Positions 49,717 through 64,000 of a DNA stretch of 64,000 bases are shown in pieces. Each line of letters opens with the position of its first letter. Position 1 is the stretch's first letter. The translations under genes and the position numbers were made by a program. The notes below the pieces were generated by a model. It was not told where the DNA came from. It saw nothing but the letters and a program-made list of their open reading frames with translations, and ran no database searches. This DNA is from Tomocerus qinae. Its lineage: Eukaryota > Arthropoda > Collembola > Entomobryomorpha > Tomoceridae. Where the stretch lies: positions 23,094,701 to 23,158,700 of the forward strand of contig CM034548.1 of assembly GCA_020055645.1 (NCBI GenBank), in the 5' to 3' direction.

Positions 49717-50066
49717 ATTATTTGTATGGCTAACTAATTCATGACATGACATTAAGGAACAATTGATTGTGACATTTACTTGCAATTTATTATATAGTTT
49801 TATTTAATGTCACCAGATTATTTGGTTGTATTTTAATCTTTAATTATTTTTTGTATTATACTTTGTACAAGTAATGAAGATCAAACTTCAGGTAGTCGTA
49901 ACACTTTCTCTGTCCTTCCGCTTCATAATAAAATTAAGGCTTGCTTAGCTAGAACGCGTTTCCAACTTTTGGACCTATTTGAACATAATAAATATTCAAA
50001 AGTTTTAGAGGCTCTGTCCTTGACACAAGTTAAGTATCGAGAACATAATAATATAATATGTATATA

Positions 50067-50577
50067 GGACTCATTTTTAAAGCGAGCACCTAAATTTCGT
50101 GCATGTGCTCGGAGTATAGATCTATACTCCGAACACCTTTTGCATGGTGTGCTCGTATAGTACAGATCTGGGTTGGAGTGCAGTCTTACGGATAAACTAC
50201 TTTTTTAGCCGGTTACAATTGTTTCAGCGCCAGATTTAGATTAAAAAATAAATAGCCTAACAATTAATATATTTTTATTAGATAAGATCAAAAATGAGGC
50301 GAAAATAGTGAAGGTTGGCTAAAAAGTGATTATATTGCTGAAAATTGAAGGTTTTCTTTCTTAGAGCTGCTATCGTTGTAACCAGCCAAAAAAGGTGCAA
50401 CTTTTTATATGCTGGCGCTGAAAAAGTTTCATCCATCTAAAAAAGTGGTTTACCCCACAGGATGTAATCCAGCTCATTTCTTTACTCCGAGTGCCCCTTT
50501 GACTTAGAGTGCTAGGAGCACAGATCTGTCCTCCGAGCATGTGCACGAGATGTAAGTGCTCGCTTTACAAATGGGTA
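50067..50577. mobile_element. Foldback element with long inverted termini
   Basis: The left end ACTCATTTTTAAAGCGAGCA (50070) to AGATCT (50124) matches, inverted, the right end from AGATCTGTCCTCCGAGCATG (50522) to GGGTA (50577), about 55 bp with few mismatches. Inner pairs TAAACTACTTTTTTAG / CTAAAAAAGTGGTTTA and CAGCGCCAG / CTGGCGCTG extend the fold towards the centre. The left terminus holds a perfect 24-bp palindrome at 50109-50132 centred on AGATCT. There is no coding capacity, and the target duplication is not clear (perhaps TA). Confidence 0.75.
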
Positions 50578-50671
50578 TTGAAAGTAAAAGTATATGTATT
50601 GTATAAGTGTACATTGAATTGATTTAATGCTCCTCAAAATTAATAAATTAAAATTGCTTTATGTAAAATAG

Positions 50672-50883
50672 TAATTGTAAAAGTGTAATGTGGTAATTGT
50701 AAAATTGTAATGTGGTAATTGTAAAATTGTAATGTGGTAATTGTAAAATTGTAATGTGGTAATTGTAAAATTGTAATGTGGTAATTGTAAAATTGTAATG
50801 TGGTAATTGTAAAATTGTAATGTGGTAATTGTAAAATTGTAATGTGGTAATTGTAAAACAGTAATATTATAATTGTAACGTGG
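50672..50883 (+). repeat. 22-bp minisatellite
   Basis: Eight consecutive copies of TAATTGTAAAATTGTAATGT+GG occupy 50672-50847 in exact 22-bp register; the first copy has one substitution (AAGTG for AATTG). One or two degenerate copies follow, to about 50883. Each unit contains an internal half-repeat of TAATTGTAAAA / TTGTAATGTGG. Confidence 0.95.
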
Positions 50884-51987
50884 CTGATAAATGCTAACAG
50901 CTCATGCTAACTATGTGCCACATAGATATGGGCTATTAATTGGGCTCTTAGTTAAGTAATTCACTCGCCCAAACTTAGTTGATAACTTGGGCATTATTTG
51001 TCGTCCTTAATGTTCACATAATATTACCCTGTGAATCTAAGTAATTGCTACTGACATATAGTCATTGGATTCTGCATAGCTTCCAAAAAGAGGTGACGAC
51101 GAAGCTTCTCTAAGTTACTACGCAAAACTGCAGAGTAGGTTGCGATTAAAATGGTAGCTACTGATCGACTTGTGTGTGCTGATCGAAATTCTAATTGAAT
51201 TTCAAAACATACTATCCAAATTTGATCTGCTATAGCAACAAACATAATTTATCATTTTTTCGTACAGCTGGTGCTACTTTTTATTGCCCCCAGATTGTTT
51301 GTGCCAGTTTGTACACCTTTTTTGTAAATAAAATAACTGTACTGGGTGTCACTAGTATAAAAACGTATAGAATAATATAGATAATATAGAATAATAGTAT
51401 AGAATAGAAACATATTATGCTAAATGTACTATGCATTGATTAGAATGGAATAAAAGTAATATTATAGACAAGTCTACGTCATTTAATTCATTCATATTTA
51501 TTATGTTCATCTGTTTTTGGCAATATGCTCTTAAGAACATTTAATTGACGTAAATTAAGCCAAATATCACAATCACATATAACACCAACAGTAAAGTCGT
51601 CTTCGTCATTACCCATTGATTTTAACGGCTAATTTTAAAAATTATATAAAACTGCTAACTGCGTGTTGACGATATTGATTTGACCTATGCATTAATTTTA
51701 CTTTGCATATGGATGATAAAATTGCTCAACTTATTTTATCAAATTACAAATTATCTAAATTATTTATTTAGATACCGCTTTATTTAATATTATACTATCT
51801 GCAAAACAGTGTGCATCTATCAATCAAACTGCTTTTTAAATAGTTCATCATGAAATAATAAGGAAATACAATAGCTTAAACATTCCAGCTTAATTTTTAA
51901 TTAAGTAAATAGTTCTTTTCAAATAAAACTTTATGCTTACAGTGAATAGTACCCATTTACCCATTACATTAAATCGAGCAGGAAAAC

Positions 51988-54900
51988 ATGGAAAATTTTG
52001 ATCGAGATAAGTTTGATTTTTCGTACATGACTTTCTTATCTACACAAGAAGTTCAGAAGGGCTTAAAAGGAGTTTGTTTTTAGATTTTTAATTTTTATAT
52101 CTCAACTCTCAACCATTGCAACAGGGTCGCAGCCAGAAAAAAATTTCGAGGAGGGGGCGACAAATAATAATTGAAGAAAAATATTTGGGTTTTAAAGCAA
52201 AAATTCATTTTTTTTCTTCGATTTCGGGGGGCCGTAGCCAGAGCGGGCCCCCTGGCCCCCTCTGGCTGCGGCCCTGCATTGCAAGTATATAACACAACTT
52301 TCTGTATTTCACGCATGGCATTAACTGAATATTTTTTAAATGCCATGTTATCATAGCACAAATACCACGATTTGTTAATGAAGATTAAGTTTTATACCAA
52401 GAAAGTGTAAGCAAAGTAAACATGTACTAATACTAATACGCTTATCTTTCTGTATTAGCACAAACAGAAAAATTACATCTCTACTTATCTCTCTGCGTTA
52501 TAAATTAACATTCGAAGTGTGGGACGCTGATAACTTAATTTTGCTCTTTTCTAACTTGTAAAAGATAATAATTTTGCTCTTTGTTTGCAAGTTGTTTGAC
52601 TTCATTTGTATTTAAAATTAACTGGTCGAATAAATAGAGCTTTACCCTTTTTGCGTTAATTTTGATCCTACCATTTTATCATGAGGGAGCTAGTATATCA
52701 CTATAATACTATCACTATATATCATAACTGTATAATAAAAATATTTATTCCTATCTCGCATGTATCCATGTCTCTTGGACTTGCGGCTTTTTGTTGCAAT
52801 GCGCAAGCGTGTTTGCATAACAATAAGCCCACCACGGGTTAAAAGTATTTTGAAATTACCATACGCATGATTATGCCTATCCTTCGAAATGGAGTCACTC
52901 ATGCTGGGGGCTACTAGTTTACAATAAAGAGACTATTTTTTTGTCTCTCATTTCATCAGCATATGTATGTTATATGGGGTGTACTGCCTCACTACAAAGT
53001 GATAGTACTGGGCGCAGGCCTCAATTACGGGCCCATTGCCAACTCCCTCAACACTGGTATTGTTGTTAGTTAATACCCGAGAAACCTAAGGCTGTCATTT
53101 ACGAGTCACTGTAGTGGGACTGTTAACGGAAGTCTACTAGCCCAACAAAGACAGGTTATCCAAAGCTACTCTACGTACACTCTCAATATACGAGGTATCA
53201 ATAGGACGGCCCTTGAAATTGCGGGTTCGTGCTTAACCTTTGTCTTAATTCCACATTTACAACTCAAACACTCGCCTGTAAACAGCCCTCGGCCATTTCA
53301 CCCAGCCAAAGAATCGAACTGGCAGTGGAAGCACACATTGATTAGTCAGACGACTGAGTACTCCACCAAGCCAACGTGGCTGGGGTTTCATCAGCATAAA
53401 TAATACGGCTGGGGCTGGGTTTAGGCACCGGGATCTCGGTACCCCAATCTCCCCCCTTGTCTCCGTTGCCCCAAGTTTGACCACTTAACCTTAATATATT
53501 TCCCCCGTTGCCCCAAGTGCTTCTAATGTGCCCATTTAATCTATTGAATTCGCTGCCCCAATATACTGCATTCAGATGCTCCAATATAGTGCACATGCAC
53601 TAATTTTTACTACGCTTAATCCAACTTATGTATTGTGTAGCCATTAAATATTTAGACAAAAAATAGCTGAGCCTCATTTTAGCCTAGTTTAACATGGACT
53701 CTGGGGCGCAGCATTTTTTTTCGTCCAGATTTTAAAAAAAACGCAAGAGTACATTGGATTGAGGCCATTTTCACTAAACGAAAAATGGAGGGAAGCTCTT
53801 TTCACTGTCAAACAAAAAGTGGATAGAGGTCTTTTGCATACTTAAAGGACGATATATAGTTTTGCAATAAATATCTGTCTGTGACCTTATATTGGTAAAT
53901 TGATAAAAAAGTTTTTGCCAATGAGAAAAGAATTTTCTTTCAATTTGTATTTGAATTATTTTCATGCATAAATTTTCTTGCATCAATACAGCGTAGAAGA
54001 GTTCTTACACAAATGTCTTAGTTAATTAATATTTTTCTGTTAGGTACTAGAAGGAAGATTCTTGCAGAGGAGTGCATCTGCCTACTGTAATAACAAAACT
54101 GCGATTTAAACATGGTTGATCTATAATGAAGAGGTTTGTCTTTATTTATTTAAAACTTTAAGAGATAAACATTGGAAGGTTGTAATTCTTTTAATTTTCC
54201 TACAATGTTTGGAATTTTAGTGAATCTATATATAAAATTAATGATAGTAATAAAATTGTGGTGGAAAATTACTGTGCCCAAGTCACCTCGACAAGGCCAT
54301 CGAATGACAATAAAACTAATTTCCCTACTAGGGTACATGCTACATAAAATGTTCCAAGTAATATCATATAGTTACACGTAAAATACCGATAACGTGAGAT
54401 TCCACTCACACTGCTTAGGTAACTACTTAGACCAGGGCATATCAGTCATTGTCATTGTGTGCTAACAATAAAATGTAAACATTAAAGAAGTACACACATT
54501 TGTTGACATACATTAAATATAAGTAGTTTACTCGTATCATTGTATTCATACTAGATAAAACATACTTGGGACAGAAATAAATACAATACTGGATTACTCA
54601 CACTCATCCGAAGTAATTAAATACATTATTCATCCTTGAATTATTTTGAGAAAATTGATGGGTACTACTCGGTCGGTACTAATTCTGCACCACTATTCAA
54701 TATATAAATCTGCTCAAGATAATAATGGTATCAGCATCAACAATACACTACCAACGGTATAAATATTGTACGCTTTGTTATCTTTCTTTCGATTTCCCAA
54801 TCATGGATGACGACTTATTTTGCTGATAACAGTTTCAAAGGGTCAAAAAACTAAAATAAATGGGCTTTTCACAAGTTTCTAAACATAGCAATCAAGTATG

Positions 54901-56287
54901 TGGTATAAAACTGCACTCTTTATAATAGTTACCGCATCAATATTTGCAGTGAAACGATCTGTATCCTGTGACGTAAAAAATGTTGTTTCAAACTTGCAAA
55001 TAATATCATGTCATGTAGATCGCCTCATTTGTAGTTTTGTGGCATTTGTTAAGTTGGTGAAATAATTAATATTAAAATCGATGGATAAAGTTGCCATCAG
55101 TTTATACCTTTAGATAGTATACAAATAAATCAGTATACAATCAGTACACAACAAATTTTTGAAATTTTGCTTCAAATAATAAATACTTCATATATATCAA
55201 ATACTGAAATTTTGAAAATTAGCATTAGAAATAGCTAAAAAGTTGTAAAACAAAGATAACATATAATTTTAGAGGCATCAATGCATATTTATTAATTTTT
55301 CTAGTTGATAATATGCCAGAAAATTAGTTTAAATGGCCATAAAATGATTGTGGACCATCAATATGGAATTTCAACCAAAATTTGATGCATGGCCTTTAAT
55401 AGTATCTACATCTATATAGGTATCAAAATCATACCAACAAACTGCATCATATACACATTGTCAAGAAGGGAGTCGTTGGGTTTCTATTGAATGTATAATA
55501 TTTTCCTTCTGGAAGTATATTATTTCCATTTCATCCACCAAGTAAAACAAAGCAATAACTTTAATGGAATTGTTCACATCGACGATATTGTTGCACACCG
55601 CAAAAACGAGTAACAGATAGAGATAATATCATGTTACAATTAAGGCTATCTCAGCAAGTATAGCTGAATGACAAAAGGAAAGACAGATATAGAAATTAGG
55701 ATTCATCTACTCATAAATCTTCAAGGTGCAGCAAAAAAACTCTATAAACTTATGTTTGAGAGAAGTTGCAAGTCTTGGGTTGCGCATGCATTTTTTATTT
55801 TTTTTAAGTAGTCCACGGTATGTTTAAATTTTCTTATAATTACTGCTGAAAGTTATTGATTAATCCGATCAATCTGAAAAAGATGCGATATAACTTGGAA
55901 AAACATTGTATTACCTGCTGAGACAGCGTTACTACCACTGCTACTGTTTTTACCATACAAAATTAATCTTATAAAATATTACATTATATATAATAATATC
56001 ACGTAGCCCCAGAAAACAAATTGAAGAATGTAAGTTATGTAATGCGGTAAGCAAGAATATTATGGTACGTTATTTGCTCAACCTCTATAATTCTGCCAAC
56101 TCATCAGATCCAATTTTAGTTAGATATTTATTTTAAAATGAAAACATTGAGATTCATTGACTGCAGTTATTTATATTTCGACAGAATATAAGTATTTTAT
56201 ATCATGTATGTTTTTCTTACAGATGACCATGTATCAAAAGCTATTAGTAAAACTACACAAAGTCCAGTTCAAGAGAAGAAAAAATAA
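51988..56287 (+). CDS. Candidate three-exon small gene (63 residues), unknown product
   Basis: Three pieces join in phase: 51988-52071 (28 codons from an ATG), 54044-54086 and 56223-56287, 192 nt in all. The product starts MENFDRDKFDFSYMTFLSTQ, continues LEGRFLQRSASAYYDHV and ends SPVQEKKK. The acceptors at 54043 (TTTTTCTGTTAG) and 56222 (TTTTTCTTACAG) are good and the second donor (T/GTAATA) is acceptable; the first donor, GTTTGT, is weak. An acceptor at about 51942 suggests a 5' UTR exon. I recognise no family, and there is no signal peptide or membrane segment. The introns contain a MITE and a SINE. It may be a real micro-protein, a fragment of a larger gene with missed exons, or coincidence. 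Confidence 0.38.
52122..52276. mobile_element. 155-bp hAT-like MITE with exact 8-bp target duplication
   Basis: Terminal repeats CAGGGTCGCAGCCAGA at 52122 and TCTGGCTGCGGCCCTG ending at 52276 differ at one position. The flanks carry CATTGCAA at 52114-52121 and 52277-52284. G-runs at left and C-runs at right resemble the element at 42832, but the CG core is absent. Noncoding. Confidence 0.88.
52980..53384 (-). mobile_element. tRNA-derived SINE
   Basis: Read on the minus strand, the head has TGGCTTGGTGGAG (A-box-like, about 53374-53362) and AGTTCGATTCT (B-box-like, 53319-53309), about 45 nt apart as in a tRNA promoter. The acceptor-stem pairing is poor, so it is not a functional tRNA. A body of about 300 bp follows to roughly 52980; its 3' end is not sharply defined. 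RNA polymerase III promoter function is inferred from the boxes. Confidence 0.65.
53385..56222. other. Gap between the SINE and OAT, no other gene seen
   Basis: Apart from the middle exon of the candidate small gene (54044-54086) this is AT-rich DNA. A block at 53450-53580 repeats GTTGCCCCAAGT-like motifs two to three times and is more GC-rich than its surroundings, perhaps decayed repeat. The rest has only short AT-driven frames. Confidence 0.45.
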
Positions 56288-56663
56288 ATGAAAAAGTTGG
56301 TTTTTACTTTTCTACATGGTAATACGATTACAGTTCGTATGGTGAGATTGGAATTGAGATGCCATATAGATAGGTACCTAAATAAACCGAGAGAAATACA
56401 TTCACATAAGCACATAGATAGAGCATAGCTTTTTAAGATAGTGGAGCGGGTATATGAAGCGCTGTTCCATTGAGAGCCATTTCAGTCTCACATCGTATCT
56501 CGACTATCAAGACATCTCGCAGACGGTGCTCATCTTTTTGCACACTTTTGTAGCATTAACCAACAGTCAAACTGTATACCTCAAGAACACTTCCTTCCGT
56601 ACCTTCGACCACATTGTTAGTCAAGTTCAAACGCAAATTCATCCGTATTAACATCCGATAAAT

Positions 56664-59600
56664 ATGATCAAGTCCCTAAAACCTTTTCTTCAGAGTTGTC
56701 CAGAAGTTGGACAATGGCTCATCACCAAAAGATTGGCAAGTGGCATGACAATGCCCAAAGTATCACCTGTAGTTTCAGCTCAACAAATTTTTGACCGAGA
56801 GAGCAAATACGGGGCACACAACTATCATCCTCTCCCTGTAGCCCTCTGCAGGGGCAAAGGTTAGCATTTAAATCTCTTTCAGTTTATTAATTAAATTTTA
56901 TAAATTTGCTTGCTATACCTACGACAAATTATTTCGGGCAAAAAATCTTTACGATTGCAGAAAAATAGCATTTTTATTTTTAAAGGTACATTTTGAGGTC
57001 AATTTTTGTAGAAATTCTATTTATGTAGCACTGCGTGGTTGTAAATTTTACTTCTGACCTTATTGTAGGTAGAGACATCCTAAATATTTAGTAACTCGTC
57101 TAATTGAAATATTTCTCTGTTAAATGCAGGTGTGTACGTGTGGGATGTAGAAAACCGGCAGTATTACGATTTTTTGAGTGCGTATTCTGCAGTAAACCAG
57201 GGGCATTGTCATCCTAAGATACTGAATGCTCTTAGAGATCAAAGTGAAATATTAACACTCACGTCCAGGGCCTTCTACTCTGATGTACTTGGAGAATATG
57301 AAGAATATATTACAAAACTGTTCAAATACGACAAAGTGTTACCCATGAACACAGGTACGTGGAATTATAGCCCTTTCGATGAAGGTCGCATAATATTTTC
57401 CATGGTCATAAAATTGAAATTGCATGTCATAAAAAGTATTTAATTTATTATGTGTACAAATGCGAGCTAATTGACATAAATGTTGGAGAGCAGGAGTAGA
57501 GGCTGGAGAGACGGCATGCAAGCTTGCACGAAAATGGGGCTACATGAAAAAGGGCATCCCCAAAAACAAAGCAAAGATAATTTTTGCCAAAGGAAATTTC
57601 TGGGGACGTACAATGTCAGCTATCTCTTCCTCCACAGATCCGACTTCTTACGAAGGTTTTGGACCATTTATGCCAGGCTTTGAAACAATTGACTACAACA
57701 ATTTGGATGCTCTCGAGGTATGTGATCGCTAAATAGCTTGGCATGAATCAAGGCTACGGTTTACGTATGACTCGTATGAGGGTCAGTTTATATTTAGATT
57801 ACCGAGCATAACCATGCAGTGCACATTATCAGCTTGTCTCACTCTATCTATATTATATATTATGCTGTTGTAGCTACACATCTTCACTCATACTGTTTAC
57901 TACGCCTTTATCTTCAAACACAACAACACTATTGTACAAGCGCAATTACGAATCCTGATTATCATTATTACCACTCTTATTATATCAATGAGCAATCTCT
58001 GGTAACTTTCCACTGTAAACAATTGGTCAAGGGTCGTAGTAGTCACCAGGCAGTTTATGGACATAGCTAATTTAGTATAAATAAAGGGGATACAAGTAGA
58101 GTGTGCTGAATTTCTACAATTTTTAAGGCTGATTGGGTCAAATTTTTGTTTCAAAATCAGAAAATTTGAAATGTAATTTATAATTTAAAAATTACATTAT
58201 TTGAGTTTCATAAACCTCTACATTTATTTTCAAATTCTGTTGATAATATTGACAAAACGATAACGTACTTATAATAAACAACGTCGTTTATGTCGTTGGT
58301 ATATTTCAGATAAATATTTATTAATATAAATATTTAAGTTGAAAGTTGAAATGCATTTAAAGTAATTTTATTGAGGGGGTCTCTAACCTAACCATAGTTG
58401 TAGCATTTATTCAAAGGTCAATCAAGGTGCCTGATAACTCGTCCTGACGCATACATATGTTACATCTTCTTGCTAGAAATGGAACAGGTTTATCCGTGGC
58501 ATGATGGAATATAATTTTTAGGAAGCAAAAAACTCAAGGTCAAATGCAAAACAATCTCATCTCTTACTGGTTGAGCTAGTAGGTGTGTTCAGCAATTAAT
58601 CTTGTGCAAATGTTGGTGAATGTTTAAAAATGTAAGTGGGACTGGGTCCAGAGTAACGAAGACTACAAAAAACAGAGCTGTCATTTTTATGCACACTATG
58701 TAAATATCGTAGTGACTAGTACACACTTGAATGTTATTTATTCATTTACATTTATTGTTGTCAGATATACTAGGTACTGCTACTTTTATTTTAGTAGTAC
58801 AACATTTTTTTTCTTATTTTGGCAAAAGCAAGTTTCAAGTTCCATCAGAGCAGGTTTATTTTTTTATTTAAACAATGCAAACCGGTCATATTAATTAAAA
58901 AGAAGAATTTACTTCAAAAGTCATTTTATGCATTAGTTTAACATCTTCAAAAAATACTCTCTGATATGCTACATTATCGTACACAATTATAATTTTACAA
59001 TTTCAGAGAAAGTACACATTTCATTTGCTTCAGTAAATAGTAAATAGAAGTATAGTTATTAGGTTGGAAAAATGGGGGAATAGCTGCCTAACTATCTTTC
59101 AAAGTTAGCATATGCCTTTAATCCAGAATATTTAAAGTACCTCAACTGATTGAAAAGGATCTTTCATTGTTTATTTATAACCGAGCTTTACTGCTCATAA
59201 TTAATGCATAAAAAATTTATTTACGACTTGTTTTCATATGCTGACAAAGGTTTTCATTTCTAAATATTTTACATTTGCTTACAACGAAATAAATAAACGT
59301 ATGTAAATTTTGTTCTGAAAAAAGATACAATATAGTTATGACTTAATGCATTAGTTTTCACTGGTATATAACTGCGTCAAAATCCTCAAGGACATAGCAA
59401 ACTTAATCCCGACGCAGTCAGACACCTACCTTTGCAACTTAGTTTAATGAAATTTGTCTTTATCAGCATGTGAATTTAATTGAGTGAAAACAGAAATTCT
59501 TATAAACACATTTAAATTTATTTATTAGAGAGATATACGGACACAGAAACAAAAATGGTTAAAACGTTTATTTCTGGTGAGCAAATGCGAAATATTTAGC

Positions 59601-60751
59601 TAACAAAAGGGGTAATAATTAAAAATCTGTGTAACTTTTGACAATTAAGTATTATCATGTATAGTGAACAGAAGGTGTGTACTTTCTCCGACCTTGTTTG
59701 TCGATAAGTAATATTTGGATGTAACGATTACTAATATTATATTAAGTTTTTTGTACACTTGTACGCATGCTGGTTATCTTGGTAATATTTTATGCATACA
59801 TATTTAGCTTACATTTAACTTAGGATTAGAATAGTGAGTTAATTGATCAAAAGTTGACATATACAGTAATGACATCAAGATCTAAAGTTAATCTCGTAAG
59901 ATTATTTATACAATTTACATTTTTAAATTTAGGAAGCCTTGAAAGATCCAAATGTGTGTGCGTTTATGGTGGAGCCGATTCAAGGAGAAGGTGGAGTAGT
60001 GGTTCCTCACGATGGATATCTGTGGGGTGTTCGAGAAATGTGTACCAAAGCGAATGTTCTTTTCATTGCTGATGAGGTGCAAACAGGTTTGGCTCGCACT
60101 GGAAAACGTCTTGCTGTAGATCATGAAAAAGTTAAGCCGGATATTCTGATGTTGGGCAAAGCACTTTCTGGAGGAGTTTTACCGGTGCGGAATTTTGTTT
60201 TTAAAAATAATAAAATAAATTCGGATTTTGTTTCTGATTTTCTGTATTTTAAATTTTTAGGTATCTGCCGTGCTTGCTGATGATGAGGTCATGTTGTGCA
60301 TCCGTCCTGGAGAGCATGGTTCTACATACGGTGGAAATCCTCTGGCTTGTAAAGTAGCATTGGCAGCTCTTGAAGTTATGGAGGAAGAGAAACTTGCAGA
60401 AAACGCAGTAGCGATGGGACAGCTATTCAGAAGTGAAATGGAAAAGTCCCCAGAAAGTATTGTCAAACTGGTCCGAGGCAAGGGACTTCTCAATGCAATT
60501 GTAATCAGCAAAGGTTAGTTCTTTATTTATTTATACAATTGTCGGTTGGCTTATTTGTAGATAATTATTTTTGTGGTGTTTTAGAATTCGACGCATGGGA
60601 CGTTTGCATGAAATTGAAAGACAACGGACTATTGGCAAAACCAACTCAAGGAGACATCATTCGATTTGCACCTCCACTGGTCATCACACGCCCACAAATG
60701 GAAGAATGCGTTGACATCATCGATAAAACTCTAAGATCATTTGTTCGCTAA
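56664..60751 (+). CDS. Oat: Ornithine aminotransferase, mitochondrial, complete, six exons
   Basis: Catalyses transfer of the delta-amino group of ornithine to 2-oxoglutarate, giving glutamate semialdehyde and glutamate; a PLP-dependent class III aminotransferase of the mitochondrial matrix. Exons 56664-56859, 57130-57354, 57494-57717, 59933-60184, 60261-60513, 60585-60751 total 1317 nt, 438 residues, the same as vertebrate OAT within one residue. Motifs in order: [55 protein letters not shown] (PLP-phosphate loop); [49 protein letters not shown] with the PLP-ring Asp; [12 protein letters not shown] with the Schiff-base Lys; and [13 protein letters not shown]. The first 26 residues are basic and hydrophobic without acidic residues until E15, plausible as a targeting presequence. 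The ATG at 56664 is the first in frame. Intron 3 is 2.2 kb and holds nothing I recognise. The 3' end converges on CNNM. Confidence 0.97.
57718..59932. other. OAT intron 3, nothing recognised
   Basis: A 2.2-kb intron in a gene whose other introns are 70-270 nt. AT-rich, with only short open frames on both strands (for example 57819-58070 and 58712-58894) that lack family similarity. No terminal inverted repeats or tandem arrays were seen that would explain its size. Confidence 0.5.
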
Positions 60752-60777
60752 TTTTTTTTCTATGTAAATGTTTCAAT

Positions 60778-60845
60778 ATTAAATTTTTTATTCCACAATT
60801 CAATTATTTGTAACGGAAGAAACGTGGAAAATCCTTTTCTTTATT
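60778..60845. promoter_or_regulatory. Overlapping polyadenylation signals of convergent OAT and CNNM
   Basis: On the plus strand ATTAAA is at 60778-60783, 27 nt past the OAT stop. On the minus strand AATAAA occurs at 60845-60840, next to the CNNM stop, and at 60792-60787. The two 3' UTRs must overlap or abut within about 100 bp. Confidence 0.6.
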
Positions 60846-60849
60846 ATAA

Positions 60850-63640
<2,791 letters not shown>

Positions 63641-64000
63641 CTGTAAGCATTCAAAATACACAAATTAATCTTTTTTTAAGTACAGCACAAATTTTCAAAG
63701 AAAATTTGTAAAAACATGCCAATGTCACCCGAACCAAAAAAAGGTGATTAAAAACTGGTTGTCTCCCCAATGCATTAGTACCTCGCATTTTCCTCAGAAA
63801 AATAAGGCCAAGGTATTTTAATTTGTAATAATGCTGGTATTACTATTAGTGCCACTCGAAGGACCAATTTTTAAAGACTACTGACTTTTTTGCTAAAGAG
63901 TTTATATGCCTTGAAAATCATGATACAGCCTTCCCAAAGTTTGGAAGGCATTGGATTTGTATGAAGTATGAACTTGTACATAGTATCCCTTTCTCCCCGG
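63641..64000. other. Upstream intron of the CNNM gene
   Basis: The sequence before the acceptor at 63644-63641 is AT-rich and shows no open exon on the minus strand, so it should be the intron leading to the first CNNM exon outside the window. Confidence 0.5.

Noticed and set aside
53309..53384. Candidate functional tRNA gene on the minus strand
   Set aside because: A and B boxes are present but the acceptor and anticodon stems do not pair well and the sequence continues into a long body, so it is called a SINE.

Overview
The window is AT-rich eukaryotic DNA with many short GT-AG introns, TATA and AATAAA signals and abundant non-autonomous transposon debris. The recognisable proteins are conserved animal orthologues, and the Orct-type transporter and Slik-type kinase point to an arthropod. 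A springtail or other basal hexapod is a guess from the F-box/LRR gene style and base composition; the sequence does not prove it.

Layout from left to right. 1428-6529 (+): the C-terminal two thirds of an SLK/STK10 (Slik) kinase; the kinase domain lies upstream of the window. 10157-14980 (-): the last exons of a gene I do not recognise, ending in a possible PDZ ligand. 14981-26187: about 11 kb without a supported gene. 26188-28715 (-): NOP16, complete in four exons, with a tandem-dimer hAT-like MITE in intron 1. 33968-36398 (+): an SLC22/Orct transporter, complete in eight exons, with a decayed copy of exon 6 in intron 7. 38335-42278 (+): EXOC6/Sec15, complete in 15 exons, preceded by a TATA box and a four-codon uORF. 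42279-47291: a transposon-rich gap with a MITE, a LINE fragment and a nested foldback. 47292-49469 (+): an F-box/LRR-like gene. 49470-56663: foldback element, 22-bp minisatellite, MITE and tRNA-derived SINE, threaded by a candidate three-exon small gene. 56664-60751 (+): ornithine aminotransferase, complete in six exons. 60850-63640 (-): CNNM/unextended magnesium transporter without its N-terminus, convergent with OAT and only 98 bp from it.

The genes are unrelated housekeeping functions: cell-cortex kinase, ribosome biogenesis, solute transport, exocytosis, amino-acid catabolism and Mg2+ homeostasis. There is no operon logic. I found no clear new biological system. The most unusual material is a set of MITEs with precise 8-bp target duplications, several sharing an internal hairpin core; the in-frame exon-6 relic of the transporter; and the candidate 63-residue gene. 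All exon models come from reading splice sites, frame continuity and remembered family similarity; no search or alignment was run.
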